A stretch of 64,000 bases of DNA from Neotamlana sedimentorum (GTDB lineage: Bacteria; Bacteroidota; Bacteroidia; Flavobacteriales; Flavobacteriaceae): positions 181,018-245,017 of the forward strand of contig NZ_JTDW01000007.1 in the NCBI RefSeq assembly GCF_000943565.1. Direction: 5' to 3'. The position numbers and the translations under genes are program-made. Below are positions 36,479 to 44,548 of the stretch, one piece after another (within the stretch, counting starts at the first letter, position 1; every line of letters starts with the position of its first letter). The notes beneath the pieces were generated by a model. That model was not told where the DNA came from. It was given only the letters and a program-made list of their open reading frames with translations, and did no database searches.

Positions 36479-36517
36479 AAAAACGCAACTCAAAATTAAT
36501 CGAGCTGCGTTTTTTCA
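36476..36517. terminator. Bidirectional terminator between gldD and a DUF2383 gene
   Basis: AAAAACGCA-CTC and GAG-TGCGTTTTTT pair with one-base bulges around an AT-rich loop. A runs on one side and T runs on the other let it serve both converging genes. Confidence 0.8.
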
Positions 36518-36540
36518 AACTAACTAACCAACCAAATAGC

Positions 36541-36990
36541 TTATGAAACTAAATGTTCTTTTAACTTTTCACTATTAATAGCTGCCTGAATTGCGTTTTT
36601 TTGATTAAACAACATTGCATCAATACTAGGCGGCAGCGTTCTGTCTTTTAATATATCGTTATATTCTTTTAAACTTGCTTCTTCTCCTCTAATAGCCTCT
36701 TCTAAAATAGCCTCTTCATCATTATTAGAAATAAGTGATTTTAAGCTCATCCAATTACGGTGCATAGTTCCTTTAAAACTTCCAGATTCCTTTGGTTCTT
36801 CACCATAATTTAAAATTTCGCTGCGTATTTGTTTAGCGAACTCACTACGTTCTGTAGCTCGTCGTCTAAAAAATATTTTTAAATTGGTATCTTCAACATG
36901 ATTAGCTGCATTTAAATACCCTTTTTCAGCATCGTAATTTTTTACTAAAAGTTCGTTTAACTTGTTAGAAATTTCTTCTGTGTACTTCAT
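36541..36990 (-). CDS. DUF2383 (PA2169-type) four-helix-bundle protein, paralogue 1
   Basis: A 149-residue all-helical protein of ferritin-like layout: YTEEISNKLNELLVKNYDAEKGYLNAANHVED, then RRRATERSEFAKQIRSEI, then EEAILEEAIRGEEASLKEYNDIL. Acidic residues at the spacing of a ferritin-type bundle are present but a full di-iron set is not certain. PA2169/DUF2383 proteins are often stress-linked in other bacteria; no function is established. It stands apart from the three paralogues at 39633, 40263 and 40978 and is closest to the last of these. Confidence 0.8.
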   Translation of the reverse strand: MKYTEEISNKLNELLVKNYDAEKGYLNAANHVEDTNLKIFFRRRATERSEFAKQIRSEILNYGEEPKESGSFKGTMHRNWMSLKSLISNNDEEAILEEAIRGEEASLKEYNDILKDRTLPPSIDAMLFNQKNAIQAAINSEKLKEHLVS

Positions 36991-37238
36991 AATTCTATCT
37001 ATTCATTTTAAATTTCTTGTGTTTGATTTTTGAAAAAGTGTAACTATTATTAAACACAATTAAATATTAATTACACCTTGAATTTTTACAACCAAGCTTA
37101 TAGCACTTCGTTTTAAATTCATAGTAAAGATACTTAATAAGCAATGCTATGTCAAGGCATTTAACAAGGTTTATAATACCTTTAAGAGCACATTAACAAA
37201 TTGATTTAAAAATATTAAATTTGAAAAAACGCGTTACT

Positions 37239-38336
37239 ATGAAAAACATTTGGCTCTCTATTTTTGTTTTAATTCTATACTCTTGTAAAACAAAATCAAC
37301 ACATGTAACTTTAAAAAAAACGAATATTCCTTTATATGTAGGTACATTTACAGACGAGGATAGTAATGGCATTTATCATTTTTTATTTAACCTAGAAACA
37401 GGTGAATTAACTAATCAAACTTTGGCAGCAGAAACTAGTAGCCCTAATTTTATGGTATATTCAAAAAACAGAAAATACTTGTATACTGCCAACCGATCTA
37501 CCAACCCTAATCTACCAGATTATGTTTCAGCATTTAAAATAAATAAAAATGGTACACTTACTTTAATTAACACTCAAAATAGCGAAGGAAAATCGCCATG
37601 TCATGTTGCAATAAACGAAGAAGGCACTATAATTTCTAACACCAATTATCATGGTGGCACAGTATCGTTATACCAAATTAATAAAGATGGAGGTTTATCT
37701 AAAGCTATACAAGTATTTAATCACAATACCGAAAACCAAACATCACATGCTCATTCCTCTAAATTTTATAAAAATGAATTATTTGTGGCCGATTTGGGAA
37801 GGAATGCTATTTATCAATACACCTTAAATGAAGGCAAATACAACTTAAAATCTGAAGCCATTACAAATACACCTGGTAATCCGGGTCCAAGGCATTTTAC
37901 TATATCAAACAACGGAACATTTATTTATGTAATTAATGAATACGGAAACTCAATAACCAGTATAAAAAGAGATAACTCAAATTTTAAAACTATAGATTTT
38001 GACAGCACATTAAGCAATAATTCAACTGGAAAAAACTTTAGTGCGGACATTCAACTATCTAAAAACGAGCAATTTTTATATGGTACAAATCGAGGCGAAA
38101 ATACCGTTGCAGTATTTAAACGTGAAGCAGAAACTGGAACCATAGAGAAAATCCAGAACATTTCGGTTGAAGGTAACTGGCCACGTAATTTCACAATAGA
38201 CCCCACAGGAACATTTTTACTTGTAGCCAACCGCCGCAGTAATAACATTTCGGTTTTTAAAATAAACCAAAACAATGGCAAACTCACCTTTTTACATGAC
38301 GTAAAAACACCATCGCCAGTTTGCCTATTATTTTAG
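37239..38336 (+). CDS. Lactonase-family seven-bladed beta-propeller lipoprotein
   Basis: A 365-residue protein of the 6-phosphogluconolactonase (Pgl/YbhE) type, with repeated blades such as YVGTFTDEDSNGIY, LYTANRS, NTNYHGGTVSLY, GPRHFTIS and LVANRRSNNISVF. A lipobox (LILYSC, Cys16) means it is exported and membrane-anchored, unlike the cytosolic sugar-phosphate enzyme. The substrate is therefore probably an extracellular lactone or unknown. The ATG at 37239 begins the signal peptide; an in-frame TTG at 37221 would add six residues. Confidence 0.85.
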   Translation: MKNIWLSIFVLILYSCKTKSTHVTLKKTNIPLYVGTFTDEDSNGIYHFLFNLETGELTNQTLAAETSSPNFMVYSKNRKYLYTANRSTNPNLPDYVSAFKINKNGTLTLINTQNSEGKSPCHVAINEEGTIISNTNYHGGTVSLYQINKDGGLSKAIQVFNHNTENQTSHAHSSKFYKNELFVADLGRNAIYQYTLNEGKYNLKSEAITNTPGNPGPRHFTISNNGTFIYVINEYGNSITSIKRDNSNFKTIDFDSTLSNNSTGKNFSADIQLSKNEQFLYGTNRGENTVAVFKREAETGTIEKIQNISVEGNWPRNFTIDPTGTFLLVANRRSNNISVFKINQNNGKLTFLHDVKTPSPVCLLF

Positions 38337-38344
38337 TTAAATAC

Positions 38345-38374
38345 TTGAAAATTAAAAATATTAGAGTATATTTG
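38345..38374 (+). promoter_or_regulatory. Promoter of rpsP
   Basis: TTG (38345-38347), 19 bases, TATATTTG (38367-38374): a perfect match with optimal spacing. The transcript would begin near 38381 and include a small hairpin GAGGT/ACCTC (38393-38407) in its leader. Confidence 0.85.
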
Positions 38375-38422
38375 CGCCCTCATTAATAACCCGAGGTCGA
38401 GAACCTCAATTAATTAATTATT

Positions 38423-38932
38423 ATGCCTGTAAAAATTAGATTACAAAGACACGGTAAAAAAGGAAAACCTTATTACTGGATTGTTGCCGCCGATGCACGC
38501 GCAAAAAGAGATGGTAAATACCTAGAAAAACTAGGTGCTTACAACCCTAACACAAATCCTGCAACAGTAGAGTTAGATGTTGATGGTGCTGTAAAGTGGT
38601 TACAAAATGGTGCACAACCTACCGATACTGCTAAAGCTATTTTATCTTATAAAGGAGCTTTACTTAAAAAGCATTTAGCTGGTGGTGTTGCAAAAGGTGC
38701 CTTAACCGAAGAGCAAGCTGAAGAAAAATTCAACGCTTGGTTACAAGAAAAAGAAGCTAAAGTACAAGCTAAAACCGACGGTTTAAGCGAAGCTGAAACT
38801 AAAGCTAAAGCCGAAGCACTAGCTGCAGAAAAAGCTGTAAACGAAGCTAGAATTGCTGCCGCTGCTCCTGTAGTTGAAGAAGAAGTAAGCGAAGAAGCTA
38901 CTGAAACTGAAGCTTCAAACGAAGAAGAATAA
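38423..38932 (+). CDS. rpsP: 30S ribosomal protein bS16 with long acidic tail
   Basis: Residues 1 to about 80 are the S16 domain ([34 protein letters not shown]). After that come about 90 residues rich in Ala, Glu and Lys, ending in a Glu-rich stretch [10 protein letters not shown]. This tail roughly doubles the usual S16 length and is common in Bacteroidota. It precedes rimM, the 16S maturation factor, although a strong terminator lies between them. Confidence 0.95.
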   Translation: MPVKIRLQRHGKKGKPYYWIVAADARAKRDGKYLEKLGAYNPNTNPATVELDVDGAVKWLQNGAQPTDTAKAILSYKGALLKKHLAGGVAKGALTEEQAEEKFNAWLQEKEAKVQAKTDGLSEAETKAKAEALAAEKAVNEARIAAAAPVVEEEVSEEATETEASNEEE

Positions 38933-38956
38933 AAAACATTTAGTTTTTATACTTTT

Positions 38957-38986
38957 AAACTCCGATACGTTGTATCGGAGTTTTTT
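38957..38986 (+). terminator. Terminator of rpsP
   Basis: AAACTCCGATAC and GTATCGGAGTTT form a perfect 12-base stem around a three-base loop, followed by T residues. Confidence 0.9.
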
Positions 38987-39056
38987 ATAAATAAATATGT
39001 CATTTTTGAAATACTGTCCAGACATTTATTAGTCATATATTAGTAAATTTTAAATT

Positions 39057-39086
39057 GAGGCTCTGACACAAGTTCGGGGTGACAAA
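39057..39086 (+). repeat. Small hairpin repeat, copy 2
   Basis: CTCTGACACAAGTTCGGGGT then GACAA aligns with copy 1 through CTGA, the C-AAGTTC core and the TGACAA tail. The stem is degenerate here. It ends in the leader of rimM. Confidence 0.5.
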
Positions 39087-39100
39087 TCGATTAATTTGTC
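39081..39100 (+). promoter_or_regulatory. Hairpin abutting the rimM start codon
   Basis: GACAAAT (39081-39087) and ATTTGTC (39094-39100) form a 7-base stem whose 3' arm ends directly before the ATG at 39101. If the transcript starts upstream of it, the hairpin sits where a 30S subunit would load. Confidence 0.45.
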
Positions 39101-39625
39101 ATGAAAAAAGAAGATTGTTTTTACTTAGGAAAAATTGTTAAAAAATACAGTTTTAAAGGCGAAGTTTTAGCCAAACTAGATACCGACGAACCCGAGATTT
39201 ACCAAAACTTGGACGCTGTATTTTTAGAGCTTAAAAACAACTTAATACCATTTTTTGTAGAACATTCACAATTGCACAAAACAGAACTACTTCGCTTAAA
39301 ATTTGAAGATGTAAATTCTGAAGCTGATGCCGATTCAATTTTAAAATGCGACTTATATCTACCCTTAGATTTACTTCCAAAATTAGACGAAGACAAATTT
39401 TATTTTCATGAAATTATTGGCTTTACTGTTACCGATAAAAACTTTGGTCAAGTTGGAATTATTAAAGCTGTTAACGACTCTACAGCTCAATCACTTTTTG
39501 AAATTGACAGAAACGGCAAAGAAATTTTAATACCAATGAACGATGAGTTCATTGTAAAAGTTGATAAAAAACAAAAAACCATCGAAGTAAGCACTCCCGA
39601 TGGTTTAATAGATTTGTATTTGTAA
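39101..39625 (+). CDS. rimM: 16S rRNA processing protein RimM
   Basis: A 174-residue ribosome maturation factor that binds uS19 and helps 30S head assembly. The N-terminal RimM barrel starts DCFYLGKIVKKYSFKGEVLAKLDTD. The PRC-barrel half has FYFHEIIGFTVTDK and ILIPMNDEFIVKVDKKQKTIEV. It follows rpsP, as in many bacteria. trmD, often next, is absent here. Confidence 0.93.
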   Translation: MKKEDCFYLGKIVKKYSFKGEVLAKLDTDEPEIYQNLDAVFLELKNNLIPFFVEHSQLHKTELLRLKFEDVNSEADADSILKCDLYLPLDLLPKLDEDKFYFHEIIGFTVTDKNFGQVGIIKAVNDSTAQSLFEIDRNGKEILIPMNDEFIVKVDKKQKTIEVSTPDGLIDLYL

Positions 39626-39632
39626 TTACAGT

Positions 39633-40106
39633 TTACACTGCAACTCTATTTCTTGAGCAAGAATCTTTATACACATTAATAGCGTATAATGTCATCACCA
39701 ATTTCTCTTTTTGGCTTTTTAATATACTTTCCAATTTTTCAGATAAATCGAACTTATTAATAACAGCTTGATATCTTTCTATATCCATCATTTGAATTTT
39801 TCCAATTTCGCTAAAAATATATACATCATCATTCGATGATTTAATATTTTTTAAAATTTCATTCAACCCGTAACCAATCATTAATGGCGACGTTACTTCC
39901 GGATATTCAGGAATACCATTTTGAGTTCTAATAGCAGCATCTAATGCTTTTATAAACTGACTTCTGTCGTGGCTAATTAATCTTAAAAATTTAGATACCG
40001 ATTCACTTTCAATCGCTTCAGAAGTGTTTATAAAAGCTTTTTCAGTATTAAAATTTAAAGCAAGTAACTTGTTAAGATGTGCTGTAATTTCCGGAGAATT
40101 TTTCAT
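39633..40106 (-). CDS. DUF2383-type four-helix-bundle protein, paralogue 2
   Basis: About 157 residues from the ATG at 40106 (MKNSPEITAHLNKLLALNFNTEKAFINTSEAIES). The same frame is open up to an ATG at 40184, but the extra 26 residues do not match the paralogues. Core stretches FLRLISHDRSQFIKALDAAIR and EIGKIQMMDIERYQAVINKFDL are shared with the gene at 40263. Helical bundle, no signal peptide. It converges on rimM with seven bases between stops. Confidence 0.75.
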   Translation of the reverse strand: MKNSPEITAHLNKLLALNFNTEKAFINTSEAIESESVSKFLRLISHDRSQFIKALDAAIRTQNGIPEYPEVTSPLMIGYGLNEILKNIKSSNDDVYIFSEIGKIQMMDIERYQAVINKFDLSEKLESILKSQKEKLVMTLYAINVYKDSCSRNRVAV

Positions 40107-40262
40107 ATTAAGCAGATTTAAATTTGGGGTTAATAAAGTTGACAAATTAGATTTGGTACAAGCTAAATTAGCAAAACCAGTCAATTAACAACTAAATAGA
40201 CCTAAAAATTTGATGAATTTTGGCCACAAAATACCAAAATCATCGATAAAGTGTAAAATTAG

Positions 40263-40727
40263 TTATGAAAGGGTTATTTGTCTTGCAAATAAATCTTTAT
40301 GGACTTCAATACCATATAAAGAATTAACGATAGTATTTTTTTGATTTCTTAAAGCCGCTTCTAGTTGTTCTGGTAAATCTACATTATTAAGCACTTTTTG
40401 ATATTTCTCAATATCAACAACTTGCATTCTACCAATTTCGGTTAAAATTTTAAGTTTGTTCTTTTTAGCTATTATTTGTCTTAATTTAGAACTTTTTTTA
40501 TTCGGCTTTGGCAAAGTGTGGTCTGGGTAAGTTGGTACACCACCTTTTTCTCGAATAGCTAGGTCTATTGCTTTTATAAACTGTTTTCGTTCGTATCCTG
40601 AAACTCGCAAAAAGTTTTTAATTACAGTACTCTCTACATTTTCTATAACATCTAAGAAAGCTTTTTCGGCCTTAAAATTAATAGTGAGTAAACGGTTTAA
40701 TTGCTTATTAATCTGTTCTGATTTCAT
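40263..40727 (-). CDS. DUF2383-type four-helix-bundle protein, paralogue 3
   Basis: 154 residues with the same layout as the next gene downstream: INKQLNRLLTINFKAEKAFLDVIENVES, FLRVSGYERKQFIKAIDLAIREKGG, EIGRMQVVDIEKYQKVLNNVDLPE, YGIEVHKDLFARQ. It is clearly the closest paralogue of the gene at 39633. A spacer of about 155 bases separates the two genes, so they may have separate promoters. Confidence 0.77.
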   Translation of the reverse strand: MKSEQINKQLNRLLTINFKAEKAFLDVIENVESTVIKNFLRVSGYERKQFIKAIDLAIREKGGVPTYPDHTLPKPNKKSSKLRQIIAKKNKLKILTEIGRMQVVDIEKYQKVLNNVDLPEQLEAALRNQKNTIVNSLYGIEVHKDLFARQITLS

Positions 40728-40977
40728 GGTTTAGTTGATTTTTAAAATGCCTAAGCATTTATGGTTCTTATTCAATAAGGAGATTTCTAAATTAAGAAAA
40801 AACACTTTAAACTAAAAACAGTATAAAAAAATTCATGAATATTAATTTATACCGTTCGTTTTATCTTATACTTAAATTATTTGTTAAAGAATAGGCGTTT
40901 TTTTAAATAAAAAAGCAAAATTTAAGCAGAATTTATATCATTATTTTATAAACAATTCGAAACTTAAACACTACTAT

Positions 40978-41427
40978 TTATGCAACAACGGCGTATTCAC
41001 GTTTTAAAACACGCAAAGTTGCTTGAATACTATCGCGTTGTTTCACCAATATTTTACATAATTTTAAAGGTAAATGTGGCTGCATTAACACTTCGTTATA
41101 CTTATTTATACTATCTTGTTTTAAATTAAACACTTCATCTATCAAATCATTTTCATTATCAACAATAGTTAAATTTTTAAATTTAGATTTTAACCTATAA
41201 AAGTTTTTACTTAATGCACCTATGCGTTCTGGTGTTTGCCCTAACGCCTCAATTTCTAAGTTTATACGCTTACTAAATTCATTTCTTTCAATAGCTCGCT
41301 CTCTAAAAAAATCACGTAGCGTATCATCGTTTACGTCATCTATCATTTCACTATAAACCTTTTCTACTTCAAAATTAACTAACAATAAATCGTTAAGTTT
41401 TCCCAATATCCTATTTACATATCTCAT
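40978..41427 (-). CDS. DUF2383-type four-helix-bundle protein, paralogue 4
   Basis: 149 residues, closest in layout to the gene at 36541: ILGKLNDLLLVNFEVEKVYSEMIDDVND, FFRERAIERNEFSKRINLEIEALGQTPE, DEVFNLKQDSINKYNEVLMQPHLP. The RERAIERNEF and INKYNEVL stretches are shared with paralogue 1 (RRRATERSEF, LKEYNDIL). The about 250-base spacer to paralogue 3 is very AT-rich and shows no gene. Confidence 0.77.
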   Translation of the reverse strand: MRYVNRILGKLNDLLLVNFEVEKVYSEMIDDVNDDTLRDFFRERAIERNEFSKRINLEIEALGQTPERIGALSKNFYRLKSKFKNLTIVDNENDLIDEVFNLKQDSINKYNEVLMQPHLPLKLCKILVKQRDSIQATLRVLKREYAVVA

Positions 41428-41551
41428 AGCCTCTAATTTTCTAGTTTGCGGTATTAATATTTTATATACGCTCTTATAACTCTTTTTGGATTATACAATT
41501 ATATTTTTTAACATTTTTTTACTTTTTTAACTTAATTTTACCGAAAAAACT

Positions 41552-42268
41552 ATGTCAGACGCACCTTTTGTATTTAAGCAATTCACAGTTAACCAAGATA
41601 AATGTGCTATGAAAGTAGGTACTGATAGTGTTTTACTAGGTGCATGGACTAATATAGGACATCAACCATTTTCTATTTTAGATATTGGAGCCGGAACAGG
41701 TATTTTAGCTTTAATGTTGGCGCAACGATATTTTGCTCAAGTTATTGATGCTTTAGAAATTGATGCTGATGCATACGAACAATGTGTAAATAACTTTGAA
41801 CAATCGCCTTGGGGGGACCGCCTCTTTTGCTACCATGCTTCGCTAGAAGAATTTGCAACCGAGATTGAGGACAAGTATGATTTGATAATATGCAATCCAC
41901 CATTTTATACCGATTGTTTTAAAAGCAACGATCTATCTCGAGATTTAGCTCGTTTTCAGGACGCCATGCCTTTTCACCATTTATTAGAAAGTGTGGCCAT
42001 TTTACTTTCCGAAAACAGTATATTCTCGGTTATAATACCAAAAAAGGAAGAAGCGCCTTTTATTGAGCTTGCATCTAATTACCAACTTTCGCCTGTTAGA
42101 ATATGCCATGTTAAGGGCAATCCGACTTCCGATATAAAAAGAAGCTTAATAGAATTTTCGTTTACAGAATCAGACATTAAAACCGAAACTTTAATTATTG
42201 AAACCGAAAGACACGTGTATACCCCAGAATATATTGCATTAACTAAAGATTTTTATTTAAAAATGTAA
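41552..42268 (+). CDS. tRNA1(Val) adenine-37 N6-methyltransferase (TrmN6/YfiC-like)
   Basis: A 238-residue SAM-dependent methyltransferase. Motif I is DIGAGTGILALM and the catalytic motif is ICNPPFY, which marks adenine-N6 enzymes. The N-terminal FKQFTVNQDKCAMKVGTDSVLLGAW is the typical opening of the YfiC group, which modifies A37 of tRNA1(Val). It is a single gene with a VNTR just behind it. Confidence 0.9.
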   Translation: MSDAPFVFKQFTVNQDKCAMKVGTDSVLLGAWTNIGHQPFSILDIGAGTGILALMLAQRYFAQVIDALEIDADAYEQCVNNFEQSPWGDRLFCYHASLEEFATEIEDKYDLIICNPPFYTDCFKSNDLSRDLARFQDAMPFHHLLESVAILLSENSIFSVIIPKKEEAPFIELASNYQLSPVRICHVKGNPTSDIKRSLIEFSFTESDIKTETLIIETERHVYTPEYIALTKDFYLKM

Positions 42269-42294
42269 TTTCTCAAAAAAACAATACCAAAACT

Positions 42295-42364
42295 CCAGCA
42301 ACCAGCAACCAGCAACCAGCAACCAGCAACCAGCAACCAGCAACCAGCAACCAGCAACCAGCAA
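42295..42364. repeat. Heptamer tandem repeat, 10 perfect copies of CCAGCAA
   Basis: CCAGCAA is repeated exactly ten times over 70 bases with no substitutions, between the TrmN6-like gene and the acyl-CoA dehydrogenase gene. It ends about 50 bases upstream of the -7 box of the latter. A perfect array of this kind is prone to slippage in copy number. Confidence 0.97.
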
Positions 42365-42414
42365 CCAAATTAAACATTTCACAAAACAAGCTCCTTTCTA
42401 TTAAATATTTTAAA

Positions 42415-42422
42415 TAAATTTG
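42415..42422 (+). promoter_or_regulatory. -7 box of the acyl-CoA dehydrogenase gene
   Basis: TAAATTTG, 27 bases before the ATG at 42450. No clear -33 TTG is seen. The heptamer array lies directly upstream, so changes in its length could alter the upstream region of this promoter. Confidence 0.5.
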
Positions 42423-42449
42423 TTAGAAACCTGAATAATTTGAAAAATT

Positions 42450-43628
42450 ATGAAACCAGATTTGTTTGAAGCACCCGATTATTATAACCTAGACGAATTA
42501 CTAACCGAAGAACATAAACTCGTAAGACAAGCTGCTCGAGACTGGGTAAAACGTGATGTTTCTCCAATAATTGAAACCTACGCGCAAAAGGCAAAATTTC
42601 CTGAGCAAATAATATCTGGATTAGCCGAAATAGGAGCTTTTGGCCCATATATCCCTTTAAAATATGGCGGGGCAGGCTTAGATCAAATTAGTTATGGCTT
42701 AATTATGCAAGAAATAGAGCGCGGCGATTCTGGTGTACGATCGACTGCGTCGGTACAATCATCTTTAGTTATGTACCCTATCTGGAAATATGGTAACGAA
42801 ACGCAACGTAAAAAATACTTACCTAAACTTGCTAGTGGTGAATGGATGGGCTGTTTTGGTTTAACCGAGCCCGATTATGGCAGCAATCCAGGAGGAATGA
42901 CTACCAACTTTAAAGACATGGGCGATTACTACCTTTTAAACGGAGCTAAAATGTGGATTAGTAATGCGCCCTTTGCACAAATTGCTGTAGTTTGGGCTAA
43001 AAATGAAACGGGAAGAGTTCACGGACTTATTGTTGAACGCGGTATGGAAGGATTTTCTACTCCAGAGACACATAACAAATGGTCGTTACGAGCTAGTGCT
43101 ACAGGTGAACTTATTTTCGATAATGTAAAAGTCCCTAAGGAAAACTTATTACCTAATAAATCGGGTTTAGGTGCGCCTTTAGGGTGTTTAGATTCTGCTA
43201 GATATGGTATAGCTTGGGGTGCTATTGGTGCCGCTATGGATTGCTACGACACCGCACTTCGGTACAGTAAAGAACGTATACAATTTGGTAAACCTATTGG
43301 CCAGTTTCAACTACAACAAAAAAAACTAGCAGAAATGATTACTGAAATTACCAAAGCGCAACTTTTAACATGGCGTTTGGGTGTTTTACGAAACCAAGAC
43401 AAAGCAACCTCTGCTCAAATATCTATGGCTAAACGCAATAATGTAGATATGGCGTTAAACATAGCCAGAGAAGCGCGCCAAATGTTAGGGGCCATGGGAA
43501 TATCTGGAGAGTACAGTATTATGAGGCATATGATGAATTTAGAAAGTGTAATTACCTACGAAGGCACACACGATATTCATTTGCTTATTACCGGTTTAGA
43601 TATTACAGGTTATAATGCATTTAAATAA
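42450..43628 (+). CDS. Acyl-CoA dehydrogenase family protein (glutaryl-CoA dehydrogenase-like)
   Basis: A 392-residue FAD enzyme. GCFGLTEPDYGSNPGGM and MWISNAPFAQIAVVWAK line the flavin/acyl site. The catalytic Glu is probably in VITYEGTHDIH near the C-terminus. The YEGTHDI and FGLTEPDYGS forms, and the DLFEAPDYYNLDELLT start, resemble glutaryl-CoA dehydrogenases. The substrate is uncertain. No other beta-oxidation or lysine-catabolic gene is adjacent. Confidence 0.88.
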   Translation: MKPDLFEAPDYYNLDELLTEEHKLVRQAARDWVKRDVSPIIETYAQKAKFPEQIISGLAEIGAFGPYIPLKYGGAGLDQISYGLIMQEIERGDSGVRSTASVQSSLVMYPIWKYGNETQRKKYLPKLASGEWMGCFGLTEPDYGSNPGGMTTNFKDMGDYYLLNGAKMWISNAPFAQIAVVWAKNETGRVHGLIVERGMEGFSTPETHNKWSLRASATGELIFDNVKVPKENLLPNKSGLGAPLGCLDSARYGIAWGAIGAAMDCYDTALRYSKERIQFGKPIGQFQLQQKKLAEMITEITKAQLLTWRLGVLRNQDKATSAQISMAKRNNVDMALNIAREARQMLGAMGISGEYSIMRHMMNLESVITYEGTHDIHLLITGLDITGYNAFK

Positions 43629-43672
43629 TAGAACTTAAAAAACATTATTAGCATATTTAATAAAACGTTTGT

Positions 43673-44413
43673 ATGAAATTTGTTTACACCCTAATTTATT
43701 TGGTTACACTTTATGGTTTTAGTCAAACGCCAGCAGAACAATTCCATAATAAATCGCAAGAGAACAACAAATTAATTAAAGCCTCTGGTAGTGAAAACAC
43801 AAATCAAAAATCATATAAAATATTAGCTTTAGGAGACAGTTACACCATAGGTGAAAGTGTTTGCAATACTTGTAGGTTTCCCGAACAACTAAAGGATAGT
43901 TTAAACACTAGATTTAAACCTCAAAACTCTATAGAACTAAAAGTTATAGCTACAACTGGCTGGACAACAACTAATTTAATTAATGGAATTACTGAACAAC
44001 ATTTAGACAATAATTTTGATTTAGTAACACTACTTATTGGAGTAAATAATCAATACCAAAATCTAAATTTTTCAATTTATGAAAAAGAATTTCCAGAACT
44101 AGTAAAAACAGCTATTAAACATGGTAAGGGCAACAAAGCGAACCTTATTGTAATTTCTATTCCAGATTATGCATATACACCCTTTGGTAAAGGCAATAAA
44201 GTTATTTCTGAAGCTATAGATAAATATAATGCCTTTGCAGAACAATATTGTATTTTAAACAATATTACTTTTATTAATATTACAGACATTACGCGTAAAG
44301 GCTTAAACAACACAGAACTTGTAGCATCAGACAAACTTCATCCTTCAACTGCAGCATATACACAATTTGTAAAACGCCTTTTACCTTGGGCTAAAAAAAA
44401 GCTTGAAAACTAA
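43673..44413 (+). CDS. Secreted SGNH/GDSL hydrolase
   Basis: A 246-residue esterase-type protein. A signal peptide (about 1-18, TLYGFSQ) indicates export. Block I is LALGDSYTIGES with the nucleophilic Ser. Block III is LIGVNNQYQ (G-x-N). Block V is SDKLHPSTAAY (D-x2-H). The substrate is unknown. The terminator hairpin at 44394-44420 begins inside its 3' end. Confidence 0.88.
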   Translation: MKFVYTLIYLVTLYGFSQTPAEQFHNKSQENNKLIKASGSENTNQKSYKILALGDSYTIGESVCNTCRFPEQLKDSLNTRFKPQNSIELKVIATTGWTTTNLINGITEQHLDNNFDLVTLLIGVNNQYQNLNFSIYEKEFPELVKTAIKHGKGNKANLIVISIPDYAYTPFGKGNKVISEAIDKYNAFAEQYCILNNITFINITDITRKGLNNTELVASDKLHPSTAAYTQFVKRLLPWAKKKLEN

Positions 44414-44420
44414 GCTTTTA
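44394..44420 (+). terminator. Terminator overlapping the end of the SGNH gene
   Basis: AAAAAGCTT and AAGCTTTT pair around a seven-base loop that lies just before the stop codon, followed by T-rich sequence. Confidence 0.6.
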
Positions 44421-44490
44421 ACTCAAACGTTTTCTTAAAAAAATACATGTTTAACTGATTTTTGTCAGCTTTTTTCAGCGATACTAAATA

Positions 44491-44498
44491 TAAATTTG
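44491..44498 (+). promoter_or_regulatory. -7 box of the PPi-PEPCK-like gene
   Basis: TAAATTTG, about 50 bases before the ATG at 44549. No well-placed -33 TTG. Confidence 0.45.
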
Positions 44499-44548
44499 TT
44501 TCAAGGATTTCCAGAAAACGGAAATAATAACTACTAAAGAAACAAATT

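Noticed and set aside
37201..37223. TTG / TAAATTTG promoter for the lactonase gene
   Set aside because: The spacing is only 12 bases, too short for the flavobacterial pattern; not listed as a promoter.
38393..38407. Riboswitch or attenuator in the rpsP leader
   Set aside because: Only a 5-base stem (GAGGT/ACCTC) with no terminator or conserved structure; noted under the promoter only.
42295..42364. Possible CRISPR array
   Set aside because: The repeats are contiguous 7-mers with no spacers; it is a simple tandem repeat and no cas genes are present.
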